Assembly (NCBI GenBank): GCA_031275035.1
Contig: JAISPH010000140.1
Location: forward strand, 1 to 36,570
DNA: 36,570 nucleotides
Direction: 5' to 3'
Source of the DNA: Treponema sp.
GTDB taxonomy: Bacteria > Spirochaetota > Spirochaetia > Treponematales > Breznakiellaceae
Made by a program: the position numbers and the translations under genes. The notes under the pieces were generated by a model, which saw nothing but the letters and a program-made list of their open reading frames with translations, did no database searches and was not told the origin of the DNA. Of the stretch, positions 13,529-21,882 are shown one piece after another (position 1 is the first letter of the stretch; every line of letters begins with the position of its first letter).

Positions 13529-13828
13529 ATGGACGGAGAACTGATAACAGAAATAGGGCGGAACGTGGGCATTGTTGCCTCCATCCTGGCGACGGTGGGG
13601 ACCGCCATTAAGGCGGGGCAGTGGAAGGGGGAACACGGCGAGCGCTTAAAGGCGGCGGAAACGGCCCTGGGAAAAACCATGGAGCAGTTGTCCGATATGG
13701 ACGAACGGGTGGACGGTATAGAACGGGAGCTTGCCGAAACGCTGACCGCTCTGAAAAAAGACGTAGAATATATCCGGCTGTCCATGGACGAAGAAAAAGA
13801 GGAGCGGCGGCGGAATGCCCAAGCGTAG
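13529..13828 (+). CDS. Small DUF2730-like phage membrane/coiled-coil protein
   Basis: A protein of 99 residues with an N-terminal hydrophobic helix (about 12-29: Val-Gly-Ile-Val-Ala-Ser-Ile-Leu-Ala-Thr-Val-Gly) followed by a charged coiled coil to the end. This organisation, and the place just before the small terminase gene, fits the DUF2730 family of Mu-like phages. The ATG at 13529 follows GAGGAG within reach. It overlaps the terminase start by 14 bases. The biochemical role of the family is not known to me. Confidence 0.55.
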   Translation: MDGELITEIGRNVGIVASILATVGTAIKAGQWKGEHGERLKAAETALGKTMEQLSDMDERVDGIERELAETLTALKKDVEYIRLSMDEEKEERRRNAQA

Positions 13829-14366
13829 CCTGATGGAGCTCAAGGGCCTGGTGGACCGGGCCTACCGGATGTTCCAGTACGACGGCATGACCGCCCGAGA
13901 AATAGCGGAGATCCTCAACGATGAGGGCTACCTTGTCTCGCGGTCCGGAGTCGGCCGGGCGATCCGGAAAAAAAAGCTCGACATGAAACGCTTCGACGAA
14001 GCGCTCCAGAGCGCCCAGGCCATTGTCAAGGCTACCGAGGGGCGCCCCGGAACGGACATCGGCGAGGCGACGCTCCAGCTGACCCTTACCAAGCTGCTTG
14101 AGGAATTAAAATCCATTGAGGATTTCAGGGATATGGGCAACAGCGACATCGTGCTGGCGGTTGCCCGCATATCCCGCGCCCTGGCCGCCGTATCGCGGCT
14201 TAAACTCGATTACGAAAAGGGCTACCGGGCGGGCTGTTTTAAAATGAAAACCGCCGCTGCGGAGGAAGCGGAAAAGACGGCCCGGAAGCGGGGTGTTCCC
14301 GACGAGGTCGCCCTGGACATCAGGGCAAAGATTTTGGGGCTCGACGATGGATCCGCTCCGCAATAA
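13815..14366 (+). CDS. Mu gp27-like small terminase subunit (DUF3486)
   Basis: A protein of 183 residues. The N-terminal 60 residues read as an HTH (Met-Thr-Ala-Arg-Glu-Ile-Ala-Glu-Ile-Leu-Asn-Asp-Glu-Gly-Tyr, then Ser-Arg-Ser-Gly-Val-Gly-Arg-Ala-Ile), followed by a helical oligomerisation region, as in the DUF3486 family that includes Mu gp27. It should bind packaging sites and recruit the motor. ATG at 13815 has GAGGAG seven bases upstream. Its last codons overlap the large terminase start by 20 bases, the usual gp27-gp28 arrangement. Confidence 0.8.
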   Translation: MPKRSLMELKGLVDRAYRMFQYDGMTAREIAEILNDEGYLVSRSGVGRAIRKKKLDMKRFDEALQSAQAIVKATEGRPGTDIGEATLQLTLTKLLEELKSIEDFRDMGNSDIVLAVARISRALAAVSRLKLDYEKGYRAGCFKMKTAAAEEAEKTARKRGVPDEVALDIRAKILGLDDGSAPQ

Positions 14367-15828
14367 GCGACTCGAAATCCTCCTCCCCTTTCAAAAAACA
14401 TTTTTGGAGGACAAAACGCCGCTCCGCATTTGGGAAAAATCCCGCCGTATCGGCGCATCCTGGGTTCTCGCCCTGGAGGCGGTACTGGACGGCATGACGC
14501 CGGGGGGAAGCAATACCTATTACATATCGTACAACCACGATATGACCAAACAATTTATTGACGACGTAAAATACTGGACCCGCCTGTTGCAGCTTATTGC
14601 AGAGTACTACGAGGCCGAAGTAGCCGACGAAAACAACAAAACCTTTAAGGTGTATACCCTGGTCCTGGCTTCGGGGCACGAGATAAGCGCCCTGCCGTCC
14701 ACCGAGTACGCCATACGGTCGAAGCAGGGGAACATCGTTTTTGATGAAGCGGCGTTTACGGAACACTTTGACGGGATCAAAAAGGCGGCCCTGGCCCTCC
14801 AGATTTGGGGCGGCAAGTTTACCATTATCTCTTCGCATAACGGCGACGACAGCCCGTTTAATTTATTTCTTAACCGGATCCGGGCCGGGGAAGAGCCGGA
14901 CTGGTCGGCCCACCGAACCACCTTTGCCCAGGCCATTGACCAGGGGCTCTACAAAAAAATCTGCCAGAAGCAGAAGCGGGAATGGACCGAAGCGGGGGAG
15001 GCGGAATTTGTCACGCGGGTCCGCCGCATCTACCGGGATAATGTGGAAGAGGAACTTGACGTTATTCCCGCCCGTTCCGGCGGGCGGTACTTCCCCCGGT
15101 TCATGCTGGAGCCCTGCGCCGACTCTTCCATCCCGATTTTGCGAAAAGCTTTTGAAGATGCGTTTCTACACGATCGGCGGGAAAAGCGGGAACGGGCCGT
15201 AGAGAAGTGGTTTAAAAAAGAGGTGGTGCCGGTTATAGCAAACATTGACTATCCGGTAAGCATCGGCGAAGACTTTGCCCGGTCAGGCGATCTCACCTTA
15301 TTCTGGCTTACCGAGTTGGTCGAAAAAAAGCACGCATCCACGGCGGCGGTTATCGAACTGCGGAACTGGCCCTTTGATCAGCAATGGCAATTTTGGGAAC
15401 TGTTAATTGCCGCCCTGGGGGACCGTTTTCTTGGCGCCGCCCTGGACGCCCGCGGGAACGGGCAGATGATCGCGGAAAAGGCGTCCCTCGAATGGCCGGG
15501 CCGGGCGCTTTCGGTTATGCTGACCCGGCCCTGGTACGGAACCTGGTTTCCGAAACTGAAGAGCCGGATTGAAGACCGGGAATGGACGCTTCCCCGGGAC
15601 GAATACCTCTTCGGCGATTTTGGCGTGGTCCGGCTCAAGGCGGGGTTCCCGCTTATCGAAGATCGCACCGCCGAAAAAGGTCTTTCAAGCGTTTCAAAAA
15701 AGCGGCACGGCGACGGCGCGGTGGGCGCGGTGTTATCGCTCTATGCGCTGGAGGAATGCGCCGAAGATACCGCCCCGTATGCGGAGATAACGGGCGGTAA
15801 TAATGATACGTTCTGGCGGGGGTACTAA
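14347..15828 (+). CDS. Mu gp28-like large terminase (ATPase-nuclease)
   Basis: A protein of 493 residues from the ATG at 14347; an in-frame start at 14293 lies deep in the preceding gene. The ATPase half has a variant Walker A, Glu-Lys-Ser-Arg-Arg-Ile-Gly-Ala-Ser at 30-38, as in gp28 proteins, and Walker B Ile-Val-Phe-Asp-Glu-Ala at 130-135. The nuclease half has acidic residues in Gly-Glu-Asp-Phe-Ala-Arg (D309), Ala-Leu-Asp-Ala-Arg-Gly (D367) and His-Gly-Asp-Gly-Ala (D456), as expected of an RNase-H fold. It packages the transposed genome into proheads by headful. All motifs are present, so it looks intact. Confidence 0.92.
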   Translation: MDPLRNKRLEILLPFQKTFLEDKTPLRIWEKSRRIGASWVLALEAVLDGMTPGGSNTYYISYNHDMTKQFIDDVKYWTRLLQLIAEYYEAEVADENNKTFKVYTLVLASGHEISALPSTEYAIRSKQGNIVFDEAAFTEHFDGIKKAALALQIWGGKFTIISSHNGDDSPFNLFLNRIRAGEEPDWSAHRTTFAQAIDQGLYKKICQKQKREWTEAGEAEFVTRVRRIYRDNVEEELDVIPARSGGRYFPRFMLEPCADSSIPILRKAFEDAFLHDRREKRERAVEKWFKKEVVPVIANIDYPVSIGEDFARSGDLTLFWLTELVEKKHASTAAVIELRNWPFDQQWQFWELLIAALGDRFLGAALDARGNGQMIAEKASLEWPGRALSVMLTRPWYGTWFPKLKSRIEDREWTLPRDEYLFGDFGVVRLKAGFPLIEDRTAEKGLSSVSKKRHGDGAVGAVLSLYALEECAEDTAPYAEITGGNNDTFWRGY

Positions 15829-15829
15829 T

Positions 15830-17053
15830 ATGGCAAAAATACGGAAAGCGGATTTGGAAAACCGGATTATCGACATCGGCATGTTCCGCAGTTTTATTTC
15901 GGCGGCGGACGATGCCTCCGACTGGCTTTCCCAGGTGGGGGAATCGTCCCGGATCTTCGGGGAAATGTTGGATGACGGCAGGATCCTCTCTCTGGTCGAT
16001 CAGCGGAAAAACCGGGTGCGCTGGCTGGACATGGCCCCGAAAGACGGGGACCATGCGAGGCTTAACGAAGCCTGCGCGGCCGCACTCAATTACAACACGA
16101 TCCAAAAAATAGGGAACCAGTTACTCAATGCCATCCCGAACGGCATCGCCGTTTCGGAGGTCGTCTGGGAAGTCCGGGACGGCCTCTATGTTCCGGCCGA
16201 TTTTATACCGATTCCGCGGTCCCAGCTTTCGTTCCCGCTGTTCGGGGCGGACTGGCGGGTGCCGGTCTACACCCCCACGGGGCGGCGCCTCGACGAGCCC
16301 CGGAAATTCCTCGTCCACCGTAACGACCGGGGAACCGGAAACCCCTGGGGAAGTCCCGCACTCCGCTCCGCCTACTGGCCCTGGAAATTCAAAAAGCTCG
16401 GTTTTAAGTTTTGGATCATGGCGGCGGAACGGATCGGGGTCCCGTCCATCCTTGCCATTTTCGAAGCGCGGAACGATACCGAGGTAAAACAGCGGGCCAA
16501 CATCCTGGTGGACATACTCAAAAAAATCAGGAGCGGCGCCAGCGCGGCCCTGGGAAACGTTAAGGAGGTTAAATACCTGGATGCGTCCGGGGCACTTAAA
16601 GATTTTGAGATTATCGTTACAACCTGCAATACCGAGATAGCCTATGCCATTACCGGCCAGAGCCTTACGACCAATCAGGCCGAGTACGGGACGAAAGCCC
16701 AGGGAGAACTCCACGAACGGAGCTTTGATGCGGTGACCTTCGGCGACGCCCAGGATCTGCAGTCCGCCCTGCAACTCCTCTTTGACTGGTTTGCCGAAAT
16801 TAATTTTCCCGGCGTGCCGCCGCTGCGGTTTGAAATTGACGCCGGGGAAAAAGCATCATGGAAGGTGCTGACCGAAGCGATTGACCGGGGGATCCCGGTG
16901 TCGAGGCGGGCGCTCTACGATCTTCACAAGATTCCCGAGCCGGAAGACGAGGCGGACACGTTTACGAAACCCGAGGGTATGCCGTCGATGGCGGCGGCCG
17001 GGGACTTTGCCGACCGGGACCACTTTTTTTTTCGGAACCGCCGGGACGCGTGA
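15830..17053 (+). CDS. Mu gp29-like portal protein (DUF935)
   Basis: A protein of 407 residues from the ATG at 15830, two bases after the terminase stop, with a run of five G upstream; a start at 15803 is possible but lies within terminase. The family (PF06074) features Asn-Gly-Ile-Ala-Val-Ser-Glu-Val-Val-Trp-Glu, His-Arg-Asn-Asp-Arg-Gly-Thr-Gly-Asn-Pro-Trp-Gly and Gly-Gln-Ser-Leu-Thr-Thr-Asn are all seen. It forms the dodecameric DNA gate at the capsid vertex. Slightly shorter than Mu gp29 (about 510), with a short C-terminus that ends in an Arg-rich tail. GTGA joins it to the MuF gene. Confidence 0.9.
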   Translation: MAKIRKADLENRIIDIGMFRSFISAADDASDWLSQVGESSRIFGEMLDDGRILSLVDQRKNRVRWLDMAPKDGDHARLNEACAAALNYNTIQKIGNQLLNAIPNGIAVSEVVWEVRDGLYVPADFIPIPRSQLSFPLFGADWRVPVYTPTGRRLDEPRKFLVHRNDRGTGNPWGSPALRSAYWPWKFKKLGFKFWIMAAERIGVPSILAIFEARNDTEVKQRANILVDILKKIRSGASAALGNVKEVKYLDASGALKDFEIIVTTCNTEIAYAITGQSLTTNQAEYGTKAQGELHERSFDAVTFGDAQDLQSALQLLFDWFAEINFPGVPPLRFEIDAGEKASWKVLTEAIDRGIPVSRRALYDLHKIPEPEDEADTFTKPEGMPSMAAAGDFADRDHFFFRNRRDA

Positions 17054-18468
17054 GAGAGGAGCGTAACGCCGCCCGGCTGGACCGGATGGAAGTGCCGTAC
17101 CGGCGCATCATTACGCAGAGTCTCCTAAGACGGGTCCGTGCCTGGTTCAAAGAACTGGAACATAATCCCGGCCTGCTTGATGACGATACCGCGGTACTAC
17201 CGGAAGATTACAAGACCCTGAACGCCATCCATGAGCTCTTAATGAAAGCCTGCCTTATGGGGATGGACGCAGCGGGCCGTGAGCGGGACCGGCTCGGGGA
17301 CAGCTTTGCCGATGATCCGCTACGGCTCCCCGACATGCCGGTCGGCGTACTGCCCTATGAAGAAGCGGTACGGTTTCTTACGACGCAAATTCCGCTGGAT
17401 AGAAAAGCGTACTACGATCTTGACGATAAGCTCCGGCTCCGGGCCTTTACCGTCGGGCGGCTTAATGATGGGGACGCGGTTAACCGGGTTAAAGGAATAA
17501 TTAGAACGAACCTCGAAAAGGGCGGGACCATAGCGGACTTTTATGCAATGACCGATGACGAAATCCTTGACGGTCTTGGTTTCGGAAAAGGGAACATGTC
17601 GTACTGGGAAACCGTCTACCGGACCAATGAAGCAACAGTCCACAATGCGGGCCGGGCAATGGACTTTGAAAACGTCCCCCCGGCCGCTCTGGAACTGGTG
17701 GGGATCCGGGACGTCCGGCAGAGCGACATCTGCTACGAGCTTACCAAGCAGCCGTTTATCCGGCCGTATAACGATCCGGTCTGGCAAACCTTATGGCCGC
17801 CGTTTCATTTTAATTGTCGTACCACGGTCCGGGGCATCTACGATATAGCGGAGCTGGACGAGTACGGCGGGGCGGAGGCGGCGTACAAGCTAGGAACAAA
17901 GGCGGAGCCGCAGGAGGGCTTTGGGGGGTACCCGCTGGACAAGGAGAGCTACTGGCGGCTTACCCCGGAGATGTCCGAACGGGCAAAGCTCTATGGGATT
18001 GACGGGGAGCTTGTTGTCGCCGCGAAAAACCTGGGCATGGAAAACTACGCCCTGGAATTGATGAAAGACTACAAAACTATCTATACCCCGGCTTCCGGGG
18101 ACGGATATGTAAAACAGGCGCTCAATTCAATCCACACGAAAAGGGAAATCGGTCTGGCAAAGAAAGCGGCGGATGACGGGCATCAGCTTTATTTGTTGCC
18201 GGAATCACCGGTGAGACACATGAAAAATCCGGACATTATCATAGACAATGATGTCGGCGATATTAAACAAATAAAATCTTCAGTTCCCGCAAGGATAGAT
18301 GATGCTGTTAAGGATGCCGGACACAAGGGGGCTACAACAGTTTTACTTGAGGCGCCTCCTTCCATTCCTGAAGACGCTATTCTTTTTTGGGTTCAGGATC
18401 GAATGAAACATAGCATTGTAAATAAGGTAATTGTTTATTGGAACGAAAAGCATTTTATTGTACAATAA
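17050..18468 (+). CDS. MuF head-morphogenesis protein with C-terminal CdiA-type nuclease toxin domain
   Basis: A protein of 472 residues. GTG at 17050 overlaps the portal stop. Residues 1-300 match the phage head morphogenesis (SPP1 gp7/Mu gpF, PF04233) family, ending in Pro-Phe-His-Phe-Asn-Cys-Arg-Thr-Thr (N255-C256-R257). After a linker, residues 355-472 read as a PD-(D/E)xK-type domain: Lys-Arg-Glu-Ile-Gly-Leu-Ala-Lys-Lys, Gly-His-Gln-Leu-Tyr-Leu-Leu-Pro-Glu (377-385), Asn-Pro-Asp (393-395), then Asp-Ile-Lys (404-406). This resembles the CdiA C-terminal nuclease (PF18451-like) and known MuF polymorphic toxins. The tail DNA is AT-richer. No immunity gene follows. Confidence 0.82.
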   Translation: MREERNAARLDRMEVPYRRIITQSLLRRVRAWFKELEHNPGLLDDDTAVLPEDYKTLNAIHELLMKACLMGMDAAGRERDRLGDSFADDPLRLPDMPVGVLPYEEAVRFLTTQIPLDRKAYYDLDDKLRLRAFTVGRLNDGDAVNRVKGIIRTNLEKGGTIADFYAMTDDEILDGLGFGKGNMSYWETVYRTNEATVHNAGRAMDFENVPPAALELVGIRDVRQSDICYELTKQPFIRPYNDPVWQTLWPPFHFNCRTTVRGIYDIAELDEYGGAEAAYKLGTKAEPQEGFGGYPLDKESYWRLTPEMSERAKLYGIDGELVVAAKNLGMENYALELMKDYKTIYTPASGDGYVKQALNSIHTKREIGLAKKAADDGHQLYLLPESPVRHMKNPDIIIDNDVGDIKQIKSSVPARIDDAVKDAGHKGATTVLLEAPPSIPEDAILFWVQDRMKHSIVNKVIVYWNEKHFIVQ

Positions 18469-18901
18469 AAAAAGCCCTACCGGAAAACCCGTCCCTAAAA
18501 CTGTGGCGGGCGCCGATAAGGGCCTTTCATAGCTATAGTATCGCCCTTTCCCGGTGTTTTGTCAAGCTCTTTTTTCCAAAAAAAACCGCCGGGCGGCCAA
18601 CCCGGCGGGCATCCTGTGTTTGCGTCCCGGACATGGAGCGGCATCCGGTTAGCCCGGTCTTTCCCTGGTTGTCAGGTAGCCCGGCCGGAAGCGTCCCCCC
18701 AGCCGGGTTGGTTATGTTGTTAAAAGGTTTTATCCTCCGTCAGAGTATACCGGACAGGGCTGTTTCCGGGGCCTTTACCGGGAGCCGCCCGCCGGGCCCG
18801 GATTCCGGGGGGTTGGCGGGTCCGGCGGGGTCCCTTTTCCCCCCCGGAATCGGAAAATACACGCGTGTACACGGGTAAGTAACCGGAGGGGCCGTCTCAT
18901 T
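18469..18901. other. 433-base stretch without a convincing gene
   Basis: This region separates the convergent MuF and Dam-like genes. It contains the leftward terminator at 18578-18609, a weak imperfect hairpin just after the MuF stop (GCCCT at 18472-18477 and AAGGGC near 18513-18518), many GC-rich inverted segments, and a perfect 12-base palindrome TACACGCGTGTA at 18858-18869. A 146-codon frame at 18438-18878 has no start signal and no protein-like pattern. The part between the Dam stop and the terminator (about 290 bases) is a long 3' untranslated region or hides a structured RNA. Confidence 0.5.
18578..18609 (-). terminator. Strong intrinsic terminator of the leftward cassette
   Basis: On the leftward strand CCGCCGGG/CCCGGCGG (18586-18593 with 18601-18608) forms an 8-base GC-only stem with a seven-base loop, followed directly by eight T (18585-18578). 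No comparable T-run follows on the + strand. It should stop leftward transcripts of the methylase cassette before they run antisense into the MuF gene. Confidence 0.85.
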
Positions 18902-19723
18902 TTACGATTTGGGGTTTTGGGGACCGTTTGGGGGCAAAATCGGATAGTTGGCCGTGAACACTTCGACCTTGTTTCGTTGGGTTTTATGCCGGTTGGTCAT
19001 GGCGCTGGCCATTTTGTATTCCAGGGTATGCCAGTTGTTCCGTTCGGAAAACGTTACCAGGCTCTTGTTCCGGAAGGAGCTCAATAAAAATTTCCCCTTG
19101 AGCGTTTCGAGGGTGGTAAGCAGGGCGTCAAAATCATCCTGGGTGTACCCGTCATAGTGCCCCTGGTTCGATCCGACGTAGGGCGGGTCCAGGTAGAAAA
19201 AGGTGTCTCCGGTATCGCGGCTTGCGATAATCTTCAGGGCATCGTAGTTTTCGATTTGGACCTCTTGGAGCCGGCCGGCGTAATCGTCGATACCAAACCG
19301 CGCCCGGTTATTGGCGACGGATCTACCGTGATGACTGCCGGTACGGCCATAGGCATATCCACCGGTCAGCTTATGGCCATACGATCCGTTTGCCAGCATC
19401 CATACGGCCCAGGCCCGTTTTACCCGGTCGAACATATCGGGGTTGGCGTAAATGATCTCGGCGTGGTGGTGCTGTTTCCGGCTGTGGAGGCTTGTGACAA
19501 TCTCCTTTTTCAGGGCGGAAAAATCACGCTGGAGGACCTCGTAAAAATTGATAAGTTCCCCGTTGGTATCGTTGATAACTTCTATCGGCGAGGGAGCCTT
19601 GGCAAAGAATACCGCGGCGCCGCCCAAAAAGGGTTCGCAGTAAATCCGGTGTTCCGGGATCAGTTCCAGAATCCGACGGGCAAGCTGCTGCTTGCCGCCG
19701 TAATAGGAGAGCGGTGTTTTCAT
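18902..19723 (-). CDS. D12-class N6-adenine DNA methyltransferase (Dam-like)
   Basis: A protein of 273 residues from the ATG at 19723, with AGGA upstream. Motif I is seen as Glu-Pro-Phe-Leu-Gly-Gly-Ala-Ala (30-37), with the earlier Tyr-Tyr-Gly-Gly-Lys typical of alpha-class (Dam/M.DpnII, PF02086) enzymes. The catalytic Asp-Pro-Pro-Tyr is at 179-182. It should transfer a methyl group from SAM to adenine in a short site, possibly GATC, though the target cannot be read from the sequence. Likely role: hide phage DNA from host restriction. Last gene of the leftward cassette, followed 290 bases later by a strong terminator. Confidence 0.92.
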   Translation of the reverse strand: MKTPLSYYGGKQQLARRILELIPEHRIYCEPFLGGAAVFFAKAPSPIEVINDTNGELINFYEVLQRDFSALKKEIVTSLHSRKQHHHAEIIYANPDMFDRVKRAWAVWMLANGSYGHKLTGGYAYGRTGSHHGRSVANNRARFGIDDYAGRLQEVQIENYDALKIIASRDTGDTFFYLDPPYVGSNQGHYDGYTQDDFDALLTTLETLKGKFLLSSFRNKSLVTFSERNNWHTLEYKMASAMTNRHKTQRNKVEVFTANYPILPPNGPQNPKS

Positions 19724-19910
19724 GTGTTTTCCTACAGTTGGACTTTACCCGAAGACAAAAACAACCGATAAAGAAACCACCTGGCGCTAGGTCGGGTGGA
19801 AACAGGTTATCCTGGAGGCGCGCAAACGCCTGTCCGGCAGGGGCTACTGCCGGGCTCTGCCCGTTTTGGTATTGCAGCCTTGCGGCTTATCCGGCAACGC
19901 CGGAGAATGG
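19724..19910 (-). repeat. Run of hairpins in the 187-base gap before the Dam-like gene
   Basis: Four short perfect inverted repeats lie in succession: AGGCG/CGCCT, CCGGCAG/CTGCCGG, GCC/GGC in CAGCCTTGCGGC, and TCCGGC/GCCGGA (19890-19905). The last one repeats, base for base over 16 positions, a copy at 3820-3835 between MuA and MuB. Read leftward, a CCACC/GGTGG stem and T-rich tract precede the Dam start. It may be REP-like, an attenuator or structured RNA. Confidence 0.45.
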
Positions 19911-20597
19911 TTATGCCGGTCCTCCTTTTTTTATTTCCAAGATACTTTTTTCGAGCTTGTTCTGGAGGCGGACCCATTCCGGATCCGCAATGTCGTATAC
20001 CAGATAATCGGCAAACAGCGCCGTAATACGTCCCGCATATTCCCGGACAAACTCCAGGTTGTTTTTAACCGGCGCCGTTTTTTCTCCGGCACTCTGTCCG
20101 TTATTGTTCAGCAAAGGCGGCCGCGGCTGTTCCGGCGCTTCGACCGCTTCCAATTCCTCGACCTCCTCGGGGTAGCGGAAACCGGTAAAATGGATCAGGG
20201 CGAGCGGCTCAAAAATCGTAACGTGCTTAAACCAGGCCGCAAAATCTTTTTTGTCTAATCCGTCGTGGGCGGCGAGCTCGTCACGGGATAGTACCTCTTT
20301 GCCGATTTCCCATCTTCCCCGGTAGATTATTTTCTGGATACCGATGCCGTTCTCCGCCGCCAGCCGGTGAAATTCTTTTTGCGGTGAACGGCGGGGATCC
20401 CCGTCCCATTGCCGGAGCGACAGGACGGCGTTACCGGAACGTACTTCCGCTATCCGCTGTTCCCATAGCCCGTAGTTTTCCCGGATGGTGTGGATTTTAA
20501 TTCCCTGTTTTATTTTACCCCTGAAATGGGTTAACCGGCCTTCCTTCGGATGTCCCGAAGGAAAAGTTTTGGCGATCATCAGGACATGGGTTTTCAC
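19911..20597 (-). CDS. Unknown protein, N-terminal PUA/ASCH-like domain
   Basis: A protein of 228 residues. GTG at 20597 overlaps the hydrolase stop (GTGA), with GAGGA upstream. Residues 1-90 contain Leu-Met-Ile-Ala-Lys-Thr-Phe-Pro-Ser-Gly-His-Pro, Thr-His-Phe, Lys-Ile-His-Thr-Ile-Arg-Glu-Asn and Leu-Ser-Leu-Arg-Gln-Trp. I associate these with a phage/Bacteroides family that may have a PUA-like (ASCH) fold, which often recognises modified bases or RNA. Residues 150-190 are Pro/Glu-rich linker, and the end is a charged helix. Neighbouring methylase genes make nucleic-acid recognition plausible. Function unproven. Confidence 0.6.
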   Translation of the reverse strand: MKTHVLMIAKTFPSGHPKEGRLTHFRGKIKQGIKIHTIRENYGLWEQRIAEVRSGNAVLSLRQWDGDPRRSPQKEFHRLAAENGIGIQKIIYRGRWEIGKEVLSRDELAAHDGLDKKDFAAWFKHVTIFEPLALIHFTGFRYPEEVEELEAVEAPEQPRPPLLNNNGQSAGEKTAPVKNNLEFVREYAGRITALFADYLVYDIADPEWVRLQNKLEKSILEIKKGGPA

Positions 20598-21262
20598 TTA
20601 AATTTTTCCTCGAGATTGCGTATTACCTGATCTTCCAGGTGCTGGCATGGCCATATCCGCCACCACTTGCCAATGGTTATCGTTTTGCCGTAGCGGAAAA
20701 AACCGAGAAGCCGCATCCAGGTAACGGGATCCCAGATTGACCGCACAAAGGTAACGTGTTTTTTTAGCAGGATTTTGTATAATTTGGGCAGTTTGCGCCA
20801 GGGATTCCCCGGCTCATACAGGACAGCCTGTATGTCCCGGTAGGGATAACGGTACAGTACGTCCTGGACAAAGAGCTGTGTCCAGCTTGCGCCCAGGGAA
20901 TAGCCGTCTACCCGGATTTTATAGTCGGGATACTGACAAACTAAATCCATCAATATGTTTCTAACATTTTTATATTGCCGCAAAAATCCGGCGTGGATTT
21001 TGATCTCCTTATTGTCGCTAAACCACTGTTCGGCAGGCTGGCGGATGCGGAAATCGAAATCGTCCCGCCAGTCCTTACCTTTATCTTTGCTCTGGCTTCC
21101 CTGTCCCGTTACGTGGATGGTTCCTTTCGGCTCATAGCTGCTGCCGACAAAAGGATTTGCCGTCAGGTGAGTAACCTGTACCCGGTAATCGGTCTGTGCT
21201 GTTGACGTCCACGGCCCCGATACGACTTCCTTAAAATGATTTACGTTTGCCACAGAAAACAT
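20594..21262 (-). CDS. Lipase-class-3-like alpha/beta hydrolase
   Basis: A protein of 222 residues. ATG at 21262 follows AAGGAGG at four bases. His-Ala-Gly-Phe at 90-93, then Val-Asp-Gly-Tyr-Ser-Leu-Gly-Ala at 118-125 (nucleophile S122 in G-x-S-x-G) match class-3 lipases. Later Tyr-Glu-Pro-Gly-Asn-Pro and Asp-Pro-Val-Thr (possible acid) and His residues could complete the triad. No signal peptide. Substrate unknown: phospholipid, cell-wall ester or signalling molecule. It overlaps the next gene by GTGA, and lies 17 bases after the methylase-like gene. A lipase inside a phage late-region cassette is unusual; lysis helper or moron are possibilities. Confidence 0.72.
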   Translation of the reverse strand: MFSVANVNHFKEVVSGPWTSTAQTDYRVQVTHLTANPFVGSSYEPKGTIHVTGQGSQSKDKGKDWRDDFDFRIRQPAEQWFSDNKEIKIHAGFLRQYKNVRNILMDLVCQYPDYKIRVDGYSLGASWTQLFVQDVLYRYPYRDIQAVLYEPGNPWRKLPKLYKILLKKHVTFVRSIWDPVTWMRLLGFFRYGKTITIGKWWRIWPCQHLEDQVIRNLEEKFK

Positions 21263-21279
21263 ACAGCCTCCTTTTTGCT

Positions 21280-21882
21280 TTATGGATTTGCCCTGAAAAA
21301 TGCCCGTGCAAATCCCGGGGAGGTAATCGCCCGTAACGCCGCCCGGTCCAGTTTTAAGTGTGCATATTCCGGCGGGCAGTTCATTTTTGACCAGTCCCGG
21401 GCGTTGTAGCGTTTTTTTGGACTTATATATACCAAACCCGGAGGGCGTTCTTTTACGGCGGGAGCCGGTTCGTTAAAATAACCCCAAACATCCGTTCTTT
21501 TTATTTTTTGTCCGCCGAATTGCCATTGCTCAAAGGTATAATGTGGTTTGCCAAGAAACTGCCGGAGAAAACCGACCGGATTCTCCAGTGCCCAAAACTT
21601 CAGGGGATTTTGCATCCGGCATATCCAGATAATGTGCAGGCACGCTTCCACGATTTCCAGACCTGCCTTAAAATCCCGTGATCTTTTACAGCCGTTTTTT
21701 GCCAGACTGAATTCCGTACACGGCGGCGCAGCGAGAATCCCGTGTATATTTTTTGGGGGTTTGTAAGCAAGAACGTCGTATTCCGGCAGGGTAATCAGGC
21801 GCACGTCATAACCGGCCTCTTTATAGGGTCTTGACCATGATCCGGTTCCGCCGCACAGATCCAAAATAACTTTTTTCCTCAT
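21280..21882 (-). CDS. C5-cytosine-methyltransferase-like protein
   Basis: A protein of 200 residues from the ATG at 21882; frame extends to 21951, and neither 21882 nor 21912 has a clear ribosome site. Motif I Leu-Asp-Leu-Cys-Gly-Gly-Thr-Gly-Ser-Trp (7-16), motif IV Ala-Pro-Pro-Cys-Thr-Glu-Phe-Ser (52-59, with C55 the likely nucleophile) and motif VI-like Leu-Glu-Asn-Pro-Val-Gly (99-104) resemble DNA C5 methyltransferases. It is short for that family (over 300), lacking an obvious target-recognition domain, so it may be a compact variant. First gene of the leftward cassette, so its promoter should overlap the start of the protease gene. Confidence 0.78.
   Translation of the reverse strand: MRKKVILDLCGGTGSWSRPYKEAGYDVRLITLPEYDVLAYKPPKNIHGILAAPPCTEFSLAKNGCKRSRDFKAGLEIVEACLHIIWICRMQNPLKFWALENPVGFLRQFLGKPHYTFEQWQFGGQKIKRTDVWGYFNEPAPAVKERPPGLVYISPKKRYNARDWSKMNCPPEYAHLKLDRAALRAITSPGFARAFFRANP

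Noticed and set aside
18438..18878. 146-codon rightward frame after MuF, considered as an immunity gene
   Set aside because: Start lies in the MuF end, no ribosome site, low-complexity Pro/Gly/Arg content and it runs through the leftward terminator.
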